A DNA stretch of 64,000 nucleotides from Pseudomonas fluorescens (lineage in GTDB: Bacteria > Pseudomonadota > Gammaproteobacteria > Pseudomonadales > Pseudomonadaceae): positions 154,016 to 218,015 of the forward strand of contig NZ_CABVIX010000009.1 in assembly GCF_902498185.1 (NCBI RefSeq), written 5' to 3'. This document shows, piece by piece, positions 37,997 through 45,540 of this stretch. How positions within the stretch are numbered: the stretch's first letter is position 1; the number at the start of each line of letters is the position of its first letter. The notes beneath the pieces are model-generated. The model did not search any database, was not told the DNA's origin, and was given only the letters and a program-made list of their open reading frames with translations. The translations under genes and the position numbers were made by a program.

Positions 37997-38779
37997 CTAG
38001 TGCGTGGCGAATCGCTGATGCAATGGCGAACTGTGCGGGGTCAAGGCCAGCGCCAATTGCGTGCGGTTGTGCATGTGGGTCAGCCGCAACACTTGCGACA
38101 CATACAGTTTGACGGTGTTCTCGGTGATCCCCAGCTCGCAGGCAATCTGATAGTTGGTCTTGCCCTGGCTGACCAGCTTCGCGACTTCAAGCTGGCGTGG
38201 CGAGAGCTTGTCGAACATTTCCGGCAGCTTGTCGTCCTGCACCTCCGGCACCACGTCGGTTGCCCGCCGATAAGGACCTTGGCCGCGGGCTTTTTCAAGG
38301 TCGTGATAAAGGCCGTCAATGGACTCTGCCAGGTCCTGCAGGCGCTGGTTGAGCGTTCCGAGTTCTTCCAGATTGCGTTGGCGCTCCCGCAACGCCGCTT
38401 CCTGGCGCTGAACCGCTTGAAGCAGCTCGGCCAGCCCGATGGGTTTCTCGTAGTAGTCGGCAAACCCTTCGCGCAGCGCGCGGACCACATCGCGCTTGTG
38501 AGCTTGAGCGGTCAACATGATGGTCTGGAAAGGTCGCTGCGGACCAGCAATCGCCTTGAGGGCGCGCAGAAGGTCGATGCCGTCGAGCCCAGGCATCCGC
38601 AATTCGCAGAGCACCAGGCCGATCTCGGTATCGCTGCGGAAACGCTCGATGGCATCGACACTGGAATGCGCGGGTATGCAGACGTAGCCGCTGGCTTCAA
38701 GAAACTCGCACACTCCCTGCACGGCTTCGGGCTGGTCGTCGACGACCAGAATAGTCACGGCATTGTTGGTTCCGTTCAC
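37997..38779 (-). CDS. pprB: Response regulator with LuxR-type output domain, PprB-like
   Basis: The 260-residue product has a receiver domain (TILVVDDQ near residue 10; the usual phospho-Asp motif reads LCELRMPGLDG, so Glu stands where Asp is expected), a coiled-coil-like linker (about 125-165) and a LuxR-type helix-turn-helix (SPRQLEVAKLVSQGKTNYQI). The neighbour is a prepilin peptidase, as for pprB-fppA of P. aeruginosa, where PprB activates Flp pilus and adhesin genes. The start is GTG 38779 with AAGGGAG upstream; the frame opens 67 codons earlier without a site. The pprB name rests on context. Confidence 0.68.
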   Translation of the reverse strand: MNGTNNAVTILVVDDQPEAVQGVCEFLEASGYVCIPAHSSVDAIERFRSDTEIGLVLCELRMPGLDGIDLLRALKAIAGPQRPFQTIMLTAQAHKRDVVRALREGFADYYEKPIGLAELLQAVQRQEAALRERQRNLEELGTLNQRLQDLAESIDGLYHDLEKARGQGPYRRATDVVPEVQDDKLPEMFDKLSPRQLEVAKLVSQGKTNYQIACELGITENTVKLYVSQVLRLTHMHNRTQLALALTPHSSPLHQRFATH

Positions 38780-38842
38780 GTGCAACTCCCTTTGTAAACA
38801 GCCTGGCTCCCGTAGCCAGACGGGCTGGCTGCTGAAACGGTA

Positions 38843-38878
38843 GTCGCAATTCGCGACGCTGTACATGATGCGTACAGC
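38843..38878. promoter_or_regulatory. Two tandem dyads upstream of the response regulator
   Basis: GTCGC-AATTC-GCGAC (38843-38857) is followed at once by GCTGTAC-ATGATGC-GTACAGC (38858-38878). Both are perfect inverted repeats. They lie 64-99 bases upstream of GTG 38779, where an activator or repressor dimer would bind. Confidence 0.5.
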
Positions 38879-38897
38879 TATTCGACCGCAGGCATGC

Positions 38898-39368
38898 TCA
38901 ATGGATCCATACAGATGCCAGAAGAAACCCGACCAGTACATAGGGCGCGAAAGGCTGCTTGTTGGTGGCATCCTCGGCAAGCTTTTCCAGGCGTTTCCTC
39001 ACCTTCAGGTTGAGCTTGGACCACAGCCAGCGTTTGCCGGCCATCCAGACCAGCACCGACACACCGGCACCGATGAATGTCCCCAGCACATGATGGTGGT
39101 CAGTGGCCAGGGCCAGCGCGGCGAGCAATTTGACGTCATCCGCGCCGAAGCGCCCAAGCATGCACCCGGGCAGCGTCAGCGCCATGACAATCACCAGCGC
39201 CCAGCCGGCATCCTCGGGCTCGGAACCGATCCAGGTGTGACCGGTGGCGAACAACCAGGCCAGCGCGCAGGCCGCGCCGCCAATCGTCAGCGTGTCGGCA
39301 ATCTGCCGTTCACGGATATCTTGTTCGGTGCACAAGGCAAGCCACAGCAGGAGAACAATGCTTTGCAT
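38898..39368 (-). CDS. fppA: A24 family prepilin peptidase, FppA-like
   Basis: The 156-residue product is the short, peptidase-only form of the A24 aspartic prepilin peptidases, used for Flp/Tad pilins. The two catalytic aspartates are in EQDIRERQI (near residue 18) and GADDVKLLAA (near 77), and there are several membrane helices. ATG 39368 is the only ATG; its ribosome-binding site is weak. No pilin (flp) or tad gene is present nearby, so the pilin substrate must be encoded elsewhere or be lost. Confidence 0.85.
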   Translation of the reverse strand: MQSIVLLLWLALCTEQDIRERQIADTLTIGGAACALAWLFATGHTWIGSEPEDAGWALVIVMALTLPGCMLGRFGADDVKLLAALALATDHHHVLGTFIGAGVSVLVWMAGKRWLWSKLNLKVRKRLEKLAEDATNKQPFAPYVLVGFLLASVWIH

Positions 39369-39497
39369 TGGCAAGTCGCCATCCCTGTTCGTTGAAGGAA
39401 ACCACGCTGTCGGTCAGGTTCCCTGACAGGGTAGACGCGAACCTGCAAGCGAGCCTGCAAGGAGGACAAAAAGGTCCCGCGCCAGCCGGATCAGGCT

Positions 39498-40058
39498 TCA
39501 ACGTGGCGGATAGTTACCCATCAACTGTGTCACCGTCTCCTGGATCGCCGTGCTGCGCTCCTGCGGGGTGGGAGGGTAGTTGTTCATGACCTGCTCGGCG
39601 CTACCGCGCCAGACCAGCTTGCCGTCCTGGCCATCGAACAGGTCGACCTGGATGGTCGCCACCTTGTAGTCGACGCTGCGGGTCTCGTTGTACATCGGTC
39701 CGCCCCAGTAGCCGCCCCAGTAACCTCCCCAGGCGCCGCCGTAATTGGTGGTGATCTGCTGCTGGCGCTGCTCGACGATCAGGTAGGTGCGCACTCTGAC
39801 ATCGGCGTGGGCGCTGCCCTGTGCAGGGCGCAGGCCGCGCTGGTCGAGCTGACCCTCCACTGCCTGGCGGATACGCTGCTCGGTGAGGTCGCTCTTGACG
39901 CGGGGATCATCGGGCCGGTACTGCAACGCCGGCTCCTGCCATGCCCAGCTGCGGTAGGCGGCGAAATCGCGGCTGGCGTCGTAGTCCTGGGTGACGTTGT
40001 GGCTCGAACAGGCCGCGAGCACCAGCGTGAGGCTAAGCACAACGTGTCGGCGCAACAT
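39498..40058 (-). CDS. DUF4136 lipoprotein (first copy)
   Basis: The 186-residue product has a lipoprotein signal (VLSLTLVLAACSS, Cys17) and a DUF4136 domain. A Gly/Trp/Tyr-rich insertion, GGAWGGYWGGYWGGP, lies near residue 110. The end reads TVTQLMGNYPPR, parallel to the SVNKALSGYPPS end of the neighbour. AGGAG precedes ATG 40058. It lies 18 bases downstream of the second copy on the same strand. Function is unknown; an outer-membrane or periplasmic place is likely. Confidence 0.85.
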   Translation of the reverse strand: MLRRHVVLSLTLVLAACSSHNVTQDYDASRDFAAYRSWAWQEPALQYRPDDPRVKSDLTEQRIRQAVEGQLDQRGLRPAQGSAHADVRVRTYLIVEQRQQQITTNYGGAWGGYWGGYWGGPMYNETRSVDYKVATIQVDLFDGQDGKLVWRGSAEQVMNNYPPTPQERSTAIQETVTQLMGNYPPR

Positions 40059-40076
40059 CTCGATTCTCCTGGAACG

Positions 40077-40727
40077 TTAGCTGGGAGGGTAGCCGCTCAG
40101 GGCCTTGTTCACGGATTCGCGCAGGGCGTTCTCGCGCTCGCGGGCCGATTCCTTGCTGCTGCCGCTTTCGGCGCTGGCGCTCCACACCGGCTGGCCGTCA
40201 CGGGCATCGAACAGCTCAATGCGCACCACCATGACCTCGACCTCGTAGGTGCGCATGATCGGAATACTGCCGTAGGCGCCGTAGCCATTGTGATATCCGC
40301 CATAGCCGACTCCGCCGTAAGGGTAGCCGCCGTAGGGATAGCTACCATAGGGATAGCCGCCGTAGTCATAGTCGCGCACCTGCCGTATGCGGCGCTCAAG
40401 GCGCAGGTCGGCGCTGACCAACAGATCAGCCTCCGTGCCGCGCGCCGGGCGCAGACCATGCTGGTCGAGGCCATTGCTGACGGCATCGGCCAGTTGCGCG
40501 GGATCGGCCGTTGCCGTGCCGGGCGGCAATTGGCCGCCGCGCCAGCTCCAGCTGCGATAGCGTCCATAGTCACGTGGCGTTGCCGGATAGGCACTGGCAT
40601 CGAAGGTCCGCGCGGCCTGGGGTGGCGCAGGCGGCAACGGCCGGGAGCTCGCAATGTAGGGATTGGAGCCCTGGCAGCCGGCCAGGGCCAGGATGCACAG
40701 GGCCAGGTGCAATCTTGGATACGGCAT
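40077..40727 (-). CDS. DUF4136 lipoprotein (second copy) with GYPYG repeats
   Basis: The 216-residue product has a lipoprotein signal (LALCILALAGCQG, Cys18) and a DUF4136 domain. Between the halves of the domain is a Gly/Tyr/Pro repeat region (YGGYPYGSYPYGGYPYGG, about residues 120-150). GGAGGAAC precedes ATG 40727; the frame opens 77 codons earlier inside cmoM and is ignored. It is a tandem paralogue of the next gene (39498-40058). No function is known. Confidence 0.85.
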   Translation of the reverse strand: MPYPRLHLALCILALAGCQGSNPYIASSRPLPPAPPQAARTFDASAYPATPRDYGRYRSWSWRGGQLPPGTATADPAQLADAVSNGLDQHGLRPARGTEADLLVSADLRLERRIRQVRDYDYGGYPYGSYPYGGYPYGGVGYGGYHNGYGAYGSIPIMRTYEVEVMVVRIELFDARDGQPVWSASAESGSSKESARERENALRESVNKALSGYPPS

Positions 40728-40749
40728 GTGTTCCTCCCGGTGGGTGAGG

Positions 40750-41499
40750 TCAACGCGGTCGGCAGATCCAGTGCAGGTAGCGGCCCAGGCCGGCGAAGGC
40801 CGGATGGCGACGATGGGCCAGCTCCATTTCCAGCAGGTCGGCAAGCTGGGCCTTGGCCTGGAACTCGCGCGGCATGTAGTCGTGAAACACCCGCACACCA
40901 CTTTCCTTTTCGACATGCCAGATGGGTTCAAGTTGCGCCCGCAACTCTCGCGGATCAAGCGGTTTCTGCGGGGTCAGGCTTTGCTTTTCGCCAGCCAGGC
41001 TGTCGCTGCGCAGCTTGCGCAGGTGTCCCTTGAGCAGGTTGCGGTAGACCAGCGCATCGCGGTTGTAGAAGGCCAGCGACAGCCAGCCATCCGGGCGTAT
41101 GAGCTGGTGAAGCACCGGCAGGATGGTCTCGGGCTCGGCCAGCCATTCCAGCACCGCATGGCAGATCACCAGGTCGTAGGGCTCGGTAAGCTGGCCTGGC
41201 AGGTCCTGCCATGGCGCCTGGATGAACGTCGCCTGTTGCCCGGCTTCGGCAAAGCGCGCGCGGGCGCCGTCAAGCATGGGCGCCGCGGGTTCGGCGAGGG
41301 TCACCTGATGGCCGCGCTCGGCCAGCCACAGCGACATGTGGCCCAGGCCCGCGCCGACGTCGAGGACGCGCAGCGCGGTACCGGGCAGTACTTCGGCGAG
41401 GTCGGCCTGCAGCACTGCCAGGCGGATTGCGCCCTTGGCGCCACCGTAGATCTTCTGGGCAAAGCGGCTGGCGAGTTCATCGAAATGCCGGTCGTTCAT
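40750..41499 (-). CDS. cmoM: tRNA 5-carboxymethoxyuridine methyltransferase CmoM
   Basis: CmoM methylates the carboxyl of 5-carboxymethoxyuridine at the wobble base of certain tRNAs. The 249-residue product starts MNDRHFDELASRFAQKIYG, which is typical of CmoM/SmtA. Its SAM loop is VLDVGAGLGHMSLWLAE near residue 45. The start overlaps the stop of the MazG-like gene by 4 bases (ATGA). The frame is open for 83 codons upstream but only through that gene. Confidence 0.9.
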   Translation of the reverse strand: MNDRHFDELASRFAQKIYGGAKGAIRLAVLQADLAEVLPGTALRVLDVGAGLGHMSLWLAERGHQVTLAEPAAPMLDGARARFAEAGQQATFIQAPWQDLPGQLTEPYDLVICHAVLEWLAEPETILPVLHQLIRPDGWLSLAFYNRDALVYRNLLKGHLRKLRSDSLAGEKQSLTPQKPLDPRELRAQLEPIWHVEKESGVRVFHDYMPREFQAKAQLADLLEMELAHRRHPAFAGLGRYLHWICRPR

Positions 41500-41801
41500 C
41501 GGACGAAGCGCCTTTCGCTGTCGGCCAGCTTGGCCCGCACCACTTGCTCCATGTCCAGGCCCAGCTCGCTGCACAGCAGCAGCAGGTAGAGCACCACATC
41601 GCCGACCTCCTGCCCTGCGTGAGCGAGTTGCTCGGGCGATAGCTGGCGCGACTGGTCTTCGCTGAGCCACTGGAAGATTTCCACAAGCTCGGCCATTTCG
41701 ACACTGGCGGCCATGGCCAGGTTCTTGGGGCTGTGGAAGCCGCGCCACTCATTGGTATCGCGGATCTGGTGCAGGCGTTGGGTGAGTTCTTGCAGGTTCA
41801 T
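41496..41801 (-). CDS. MazG-like nucleotide pyrophosphohydrolase
   Basis: The 101-residue product is a short MazG-like (RS21-C6/dCTPase type) protein. The metal-binding E-x2-E ... E-x2-D pattern is visible in EMAELVEIFQWL and EVGDVVLYLLLL. Such enzymes remove non-standard or excess nucleoside triphosphates. ATG 41801 was chosen; a 20-codon upstream extension is poor. It is translationally coupled to cmoM downstream. Confidence 0.88.
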   Translation of the reverse strand: MNLQELTQRLHQIRDTNEWRGFHSPKNLAMAASVEMAELVEIFQWLSEDQSRQLSPEQLAHAGQEVGDVVLYLLLLCSELGLDMEQVVRAKLADSERRFVR

Positions 41802-41852
41802 CTGGGCTCTCCTGGAAGCGCATAGCTTCGGGGGAGCGGGGATGCAAAGCAA

Positions 41853-41871
41853 GAGCGGCACAAGGCCGCTC
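41853..41871. repeat. Short REP-like hairpin
   Basis: GAGCGGC (41853-41859) and GCCGCTC (41865-41871) flank ACAAG. The wider GAGCGGCACAAGGCCGCTCCTGC is a form common between genes in P. putida-group genomes. Confidence 0.6.
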
Positions 41872-41897
41872 CTGCCTGGAGCTATGCGACCGCTGGG

Positions 41898-42749
41898 CTA
41901 GAGAGTTCGCCAGCTACCCACCATATGCTCGATCCCATCATGCCCTTCCAGTCGCAGTCTGCCGTCGGAGCCTGCCGCGCTGGCCTTGAGAATGACCTCG
42001 CTGGGCAGCCGCACCGGTTTGCGGAAACCTGACTCGAATGCATACCCGCTGGCCGGCAGGTGACCGCGCAAGGCCGCCAGGGCCATGGCCTGGGTCCACA
42101 TGCCATGGGCAATCGCGCGCGGGAAACCGAACAGCCGGGCGCTTGCGCCGCTGAGGTGGATCGGGTTGTAGTCACCGCAGACCTTGGCATAACGCCGGCC
42201 GATATCCGTGTCGGCGTACCAGCGGGTCAGTTCGGCCAGATCATCCGGCTGCTCCTCGGCGGCATCGCTGGCCGTGCCATCCAGGCGCAGGCCGCGCACC
42301 AGCATGCGGCTGATCTCGCTCCAGAGCAGGCCCAGGCCATCGTGGGCCTCGGTGATGAGTTCGAAGGTGCCGCCCTTGGCGTGGGGCTGCAAATTGTCGG
42401 CGCGGACCGTGAAACGCAAGCTGTCGATGCCGCCCAGGGGCCGGTGTACGCGGATTTCGTTATCCAGGTGTACCAGTCCGAGCAGCGGGAAGGGAAAGTC
42501 ATGGGCCGTCAGCAGCTGCAACTGCAGGGTAAAGGCCATCACATGCGGGTAGGTGCCGGGCAGGCGGCCATCATCGGTGAACAGACACAGCTTGCGGTAG
42601 GACGCGAGGTTGTCACGATCGACCCGCAGCATGCAGCGCAGACCCCGCGCAGGCAGTGTGCTGCCGGTGATCTTGCGCTTGCCGATCGCACGCAGGTAAA
42701 GGCTGGCGCGCGAATCGGGGCTGTGCAGGTCGTGCCATTTACGATCCAT
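41898..42749 (-). CDS. MaoC-like dehydratase with double hot-dog fold
   Basis: The 283-residue product has a C-terminal MaoC domain with the hydratase motif GDYNPIHLS, followed by FGFPRAIAHGMW (about residues 185-215). The N-terminal half is a diverged hot-dog fold. It probably hydrates or dehydrates an acyl-CoA or acyl-ACP. ATG 42749 follows GGGGG by about 8 bases; GTG 42755, which overlaps the fabG stop, is the alternative. It is cotranscribed with the SDR upstream. Confidence 0.88.
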   Translation of the reverse strand: MDRKWHDLHSPDSRASLYLRAIGKRKITGSTLPARGLRCMLRVDRDNLASYRKLCLFTDDGRLPGTYPHVMAFTLQLQLLTAHDFPFPLLGLVHLDNEIRVHRPLGGIDSLRFTVRADNLQPHAKGGTFELITEAHDGLGLLWSEISRMLVRGLRLDGTASDAAEEQPDDLAELTRWYADTDIGRRYAKVCGDYNPIHLSGASARLFGFPRAIAHGMWTQAMALAALRGHLPASGYAFESGFRKPVRLPSEVILKASAAGSDGRLRLEGHDGIEHMVGSWRTL

Positions 42750-42751
42750 GC

Positions 42752-44104
42752 TCACGCCCCCATTACCGCCTGCCCACAGATGCGCAGCACCTGCCCATTG
42801 ACCGCGCCGGAGCCCGGCTGGGCCAGCCAGGCCACGGCCTCCGCCACGTCCTGGGGCAACCCGCCCTGGCCCAGTGAGCTCAGCCGCCGTCCGGCTTCGC
42901 GCAGGGACATGGGCATGGCGGCGGTCATGTGGGTCTCGATGAACCCGGGCGCGACGGCGTTGATGCTGGCGCCGCGCTTGGCCAGCCTGGGCGCCCAGGC
43001 CTGGGCAAAACCGATCAGCCCGGACTTGCTGGCGGCGTAGTTGGACTGGCCTCGGTTGCCAGCGATGCCGCTGACCGAGGACAGCAGGATGATCCGCGCG
43101 CCGTCGTGCAGGGCGGTGCCGTCATACAGCGCCTGGGTCAGACGCTGTGGGGCCTTGAGGTTGACCGCCATGACCGCGTCCCAGTATTCGGGGGTCATGT
43201 TGGCCAGTGTCTTGTCCCGGGTGATGCCAGCATTGTGCACCACGATGTCGATGCCATCCGGCAGGGCGGCGAGCAGTTGCTCGGGGGCGTCGGCGGCGCA
43301 GATATCCAGCGCCAGGCTGCGCCCGCCCAGGCGCGAGGCCAGGGCATCGAGATCAGACCGGGCCTGGGGCACGTCGAGCAGCACCACCTCGGCGCCATCA
43401 CGCGCCAGGGTCTCGGCGATGGACGCGCCAATGCCACGGGCGGCGCCGGTGACCAGCGCCCGGCGCCCGGCCAGGGGGCGTGTCCAGTCCTGCACCTGGT
43501 CGGCACAGGCTTCCAGGCGCAGCACCTGTCCGGAAATGAACGCGCTCTTGGGCGACAGGAAGAAGCGCAGTGCGCCTTCAAGCTGGTATTCGGCTTCGGG
43601 GCTGACATACAACAGCTGCACGGTGGCGCCGTTGCGCAGCTCCTTGCCCAGCGATCGGCTGAAGCCTTCGAGGGCGCGCTGGGCAACGCTGGCCAGCGGG
43701 TCTTCGAGCTGCTCAGGTGCCCGGCCGAGAATCACCACGTGGGCGCTGGAGGCCAGGCTGCGCAGCAGCGGCTGGAAAAATTCGCGCAACTGCGAAAGCT
43801 CGTCGGTGTCGGACAGGTGACTGGCATCGAACACCACGGCCTTGACCTTGGGCCCCAGGCCTGCCACCCAGGGTGGCGATTGCAGGCCTTGGCCCGCGAA
43901 GCCGTAGGGCTCGTCGGTCAGGCGTTGGGCGAAACCTTCGACCTTGTTGGCCAGTGGGCCGCCGCCCAGCAGCAGGGCCCCCTCCACCGGGCGCAAGCGG
44001 CCCGCCTGCCAGCGCTCGAGATGCGCAGGGCGGGGCAGGCCGACGGCATCGACCACCCGCCGGCCGAGGTTGGAGTTGGCAAAGCCGAGATAACGATCGC
44101 TCAT
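42752..44104 (-). CDS. High-molecular-weight 3-oxoacyl reductase (FabG4-like)
   Basis: The 450-residue product is about twice the usual FabG length. The N-terminal half (about 1-205) is a diverged flavodoxin-like Rossmann domain. The C-terminal half is a complete SDR with TGAARGIGASIAE for NAD(P), NAGITRDK, and the Ser-Tyr-Lys set in SSVSGIAGNRGQSNYAASKSG. This is the FabG4 type, which can reduce 3-oxoacyl-CoA. AGGGAG precedes ATG 44104. It diverges from the thiolase and leads the MaoC gene; together the three could shorten or extend acyl-CoA chains. Confidence 0.9.
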   Translation of the reverse strand: MSDRYLGFANSNLGRRVVDAVGLPRPAHLERWQAGRLRPVEGALLLGGGPLANKVEGFAQRLTDEPYGFAGQGLQSPPWVAGLGPKVKAVVFDASHLSDTDELSQLREFFQPLLRSLASSAHVVILGRAPEQLEDPLASVAQRALEGFSRSLGKELRNGATVQLLYVSPEAEYQLEGALRFFLSPKSAFISGQVLRLEACADQVQDWTRPLAGRRALVTGAARGIGASIAETLARDGAEVVLLDVPQARSDLDALASRLGGRSLALDICAADAPEQLLAALPDGIDIVVHNAGITRDKTLANMTPEYWDAVMAVNLKAPQRLTQALYDGTALHDGARIILLSSVSGIAGNRGQSNYAASKSGLIGFAQAWAPRLAKRGASINAVAPGFIETHMTAAMPMSLREAGRRLSSLGQGGLPQDVAEAVAWLAQPGSGAVNGQVLRICGQAVMGA

Positions 44105-44219
44105 GTACGGATCTCCCTGATGGCAAGCATGCAAGTGTGGACCAACTTTGCATCACGGTCGTTCGGATGCGAAAAAAACACCTAGGCTGTACGAATCATT
44201 GATAGCAGGAGGACATCAC

Positions 44220-45497
44220 ATGCGTCCAACGCGCCGGGTCGCGATCATAGGCGGCAATCGAATACCTTTCGCTCGTTCCAACGGCGCCTACTCCACTGCC
44301 AGCAACCAGGCGATGCTCACCGCAGCCCTCGAGGGCCTGATCGAGCGCTACGGCCTGCACGGCGTGCGCCTGGGCGAGGTGGTGGCGGGTGCGGTGCTCA
44401 AGCACACGCGCGACATGAGCCTGGCCCGTGAATGCGTGCTGGGCTCGCGCCTGTCGCCGCAGACGCCGGCCTACGACCTCCAGCAGGCCTGTGGCACGGG
44501 GCTTGAAGCCACCTTGCTGGCAGCCAACAAGATTGCCCTCGGGCAGATCGACAGCGCCATTGCCGGCGGCGTCGACACGACTTCCGACGCGCCGATCGCG
44601 GTCAATGAAGGCCTGCGTCACCTGTTGCTCGAAGCCAACCGTGGCAAGTCTGCGGGCGAGCGCCTCAAACCCTTCATCAAGCTGCGTCCCGGGCACCTCA
44701 AGCCCGAGCTGCCGCGGGTTGCCGAAGCACGCACGGGTCTGTCGATGGGCGATCACTGCGAGTTCATGGCCCAGACCTGGCAGATACCCCGTGGCGAGCA
44801 GGACGAACTGGCCCTGCTCAGCCACCAGAATCTGGCGGCGTCCTATGCCGAAGGCTGGCATGACGACCTGGTGACGCCCTACCTGGGCCTGAACCGGGAC
44901 AATACCCTGCGCGCCGACCTGACCCTGGACAAGCTGGCCAAGCTCAAGCCGGCATTCGAGCGAAGTGACAAGGGTACGCTTACCCCCGGCAACTCGACCC
45001 CGCTGACCGACGGCGCCTCGCTGGTGCTGCTGGGCAGCGAGGACTGGGCCCGCGAGCGCGGGCTCCCCGTGCTGGCATATCTGGTCGACGGCGAGACCGC
45101 AGCAGTGGACTTCGTCAAAGGCCAGGAAGGGCTGCTGATGGCGCCTGTCTATGCCGTGCCGCGGTTGCTGGCGCGTAACGGGCTGACGCTGCAGGACTTC
45201 GATTACTACGAGATCCACGAAGCGTTCGCCGCCCAAGTGCTGTGCACGCTCAAAGCCTGGGAAGACCCTGAGTACTGCCGCACCCGCCTGGGGCTGGAGG
45301 CGCCGCTGGGAGCGATCGATCGCAGCAAGCTGAACGTCAAGGGCAGCTCGCTGGCGGCGGGGCACCCGTTCGCCGCCACGGGCGGGCGCATCGTGGCCAA
45401 TCTTGCCAAGCTGCTGGACAAGGCCGGGAAGGGACGCGGATTGATCTCGATGTGCGCCGCGGGCGGGCAAGGGGTGACGGTCATCCTCGAACGGTAG
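44220..45497 (+). CDS. Acetyl-CoA acyltransferase, FadI-type thiolase
   Basis: The 425-residue product is a thiolase of the FadI type, longer than the FadA type. The nucleophilic Cys is in LQQACGTGLEA (about residue 94), the catalytic His in GHPFAATGGR, and the second Cys in SMCAAGGQG near the C-terminus. It splits or forms 3-ketoacyl-CoA. GGAGGAC precedes ATG 44220. It is divergent from the FabG4-like/MaoC pair, which would supply the reductase and hydratase of the same cycle. No acyl-CoA dehydrogenase gene is near. Confidence 0.92.
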   Translation: MRPTRRVAIIGGNRIPFARSNGAYSTASNQAMLTAALEGLIERYGLHGVRLGEVVAGAVLKHTRDMSLARECVLGSRLSPQTPAYDLQQACGTGLEATLLAANKIALGQIDSAIAGGVDTTSDAPIAVNEGLRHLLLEANRGKSAGERLKPFIKLRPGHLKPELPRVAEARTGLSMGDHCEFMAQTWQIPRGEQDELALLSHQNLAASYAEGWHDDLVTPYLGLNRDNTLRADLTLDKLAKLKPAFERSDKGTLTPGNSTPLTDGASLVLLGSEDWARERGLPVLAYLVDGETAAVDFVKGQEGLLMAPVYAVPRLLARNGLTLQDFDYYEIHEAFAAQVLCTLKAWEDPEYCRTRLGLEAPLGAIDRSKLNVKGSSLAAGHPFAATGGRIVANLAKLLDKAGKGRGLISMCAAGGQGVTVILER

Positions 45498-45505
45498 GCC
45501 GCGGC

Positions 45506-45525
45506 GCCCCGCAGGGATGCGGGGC
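45506..45525. terminator. Hairpin between convergent thiolase and chemoreceptor genes
   Basis: GCCCCGCA (45506-45513) pairs perfectly with TGCGGGGC (45518-45525) around GGGA. No T-run follows. It lies 8 bases past the thiolase stop. Confidence 0.55.
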
Positions 45526-45540
45526 GAGCTGCGGCTCTGG

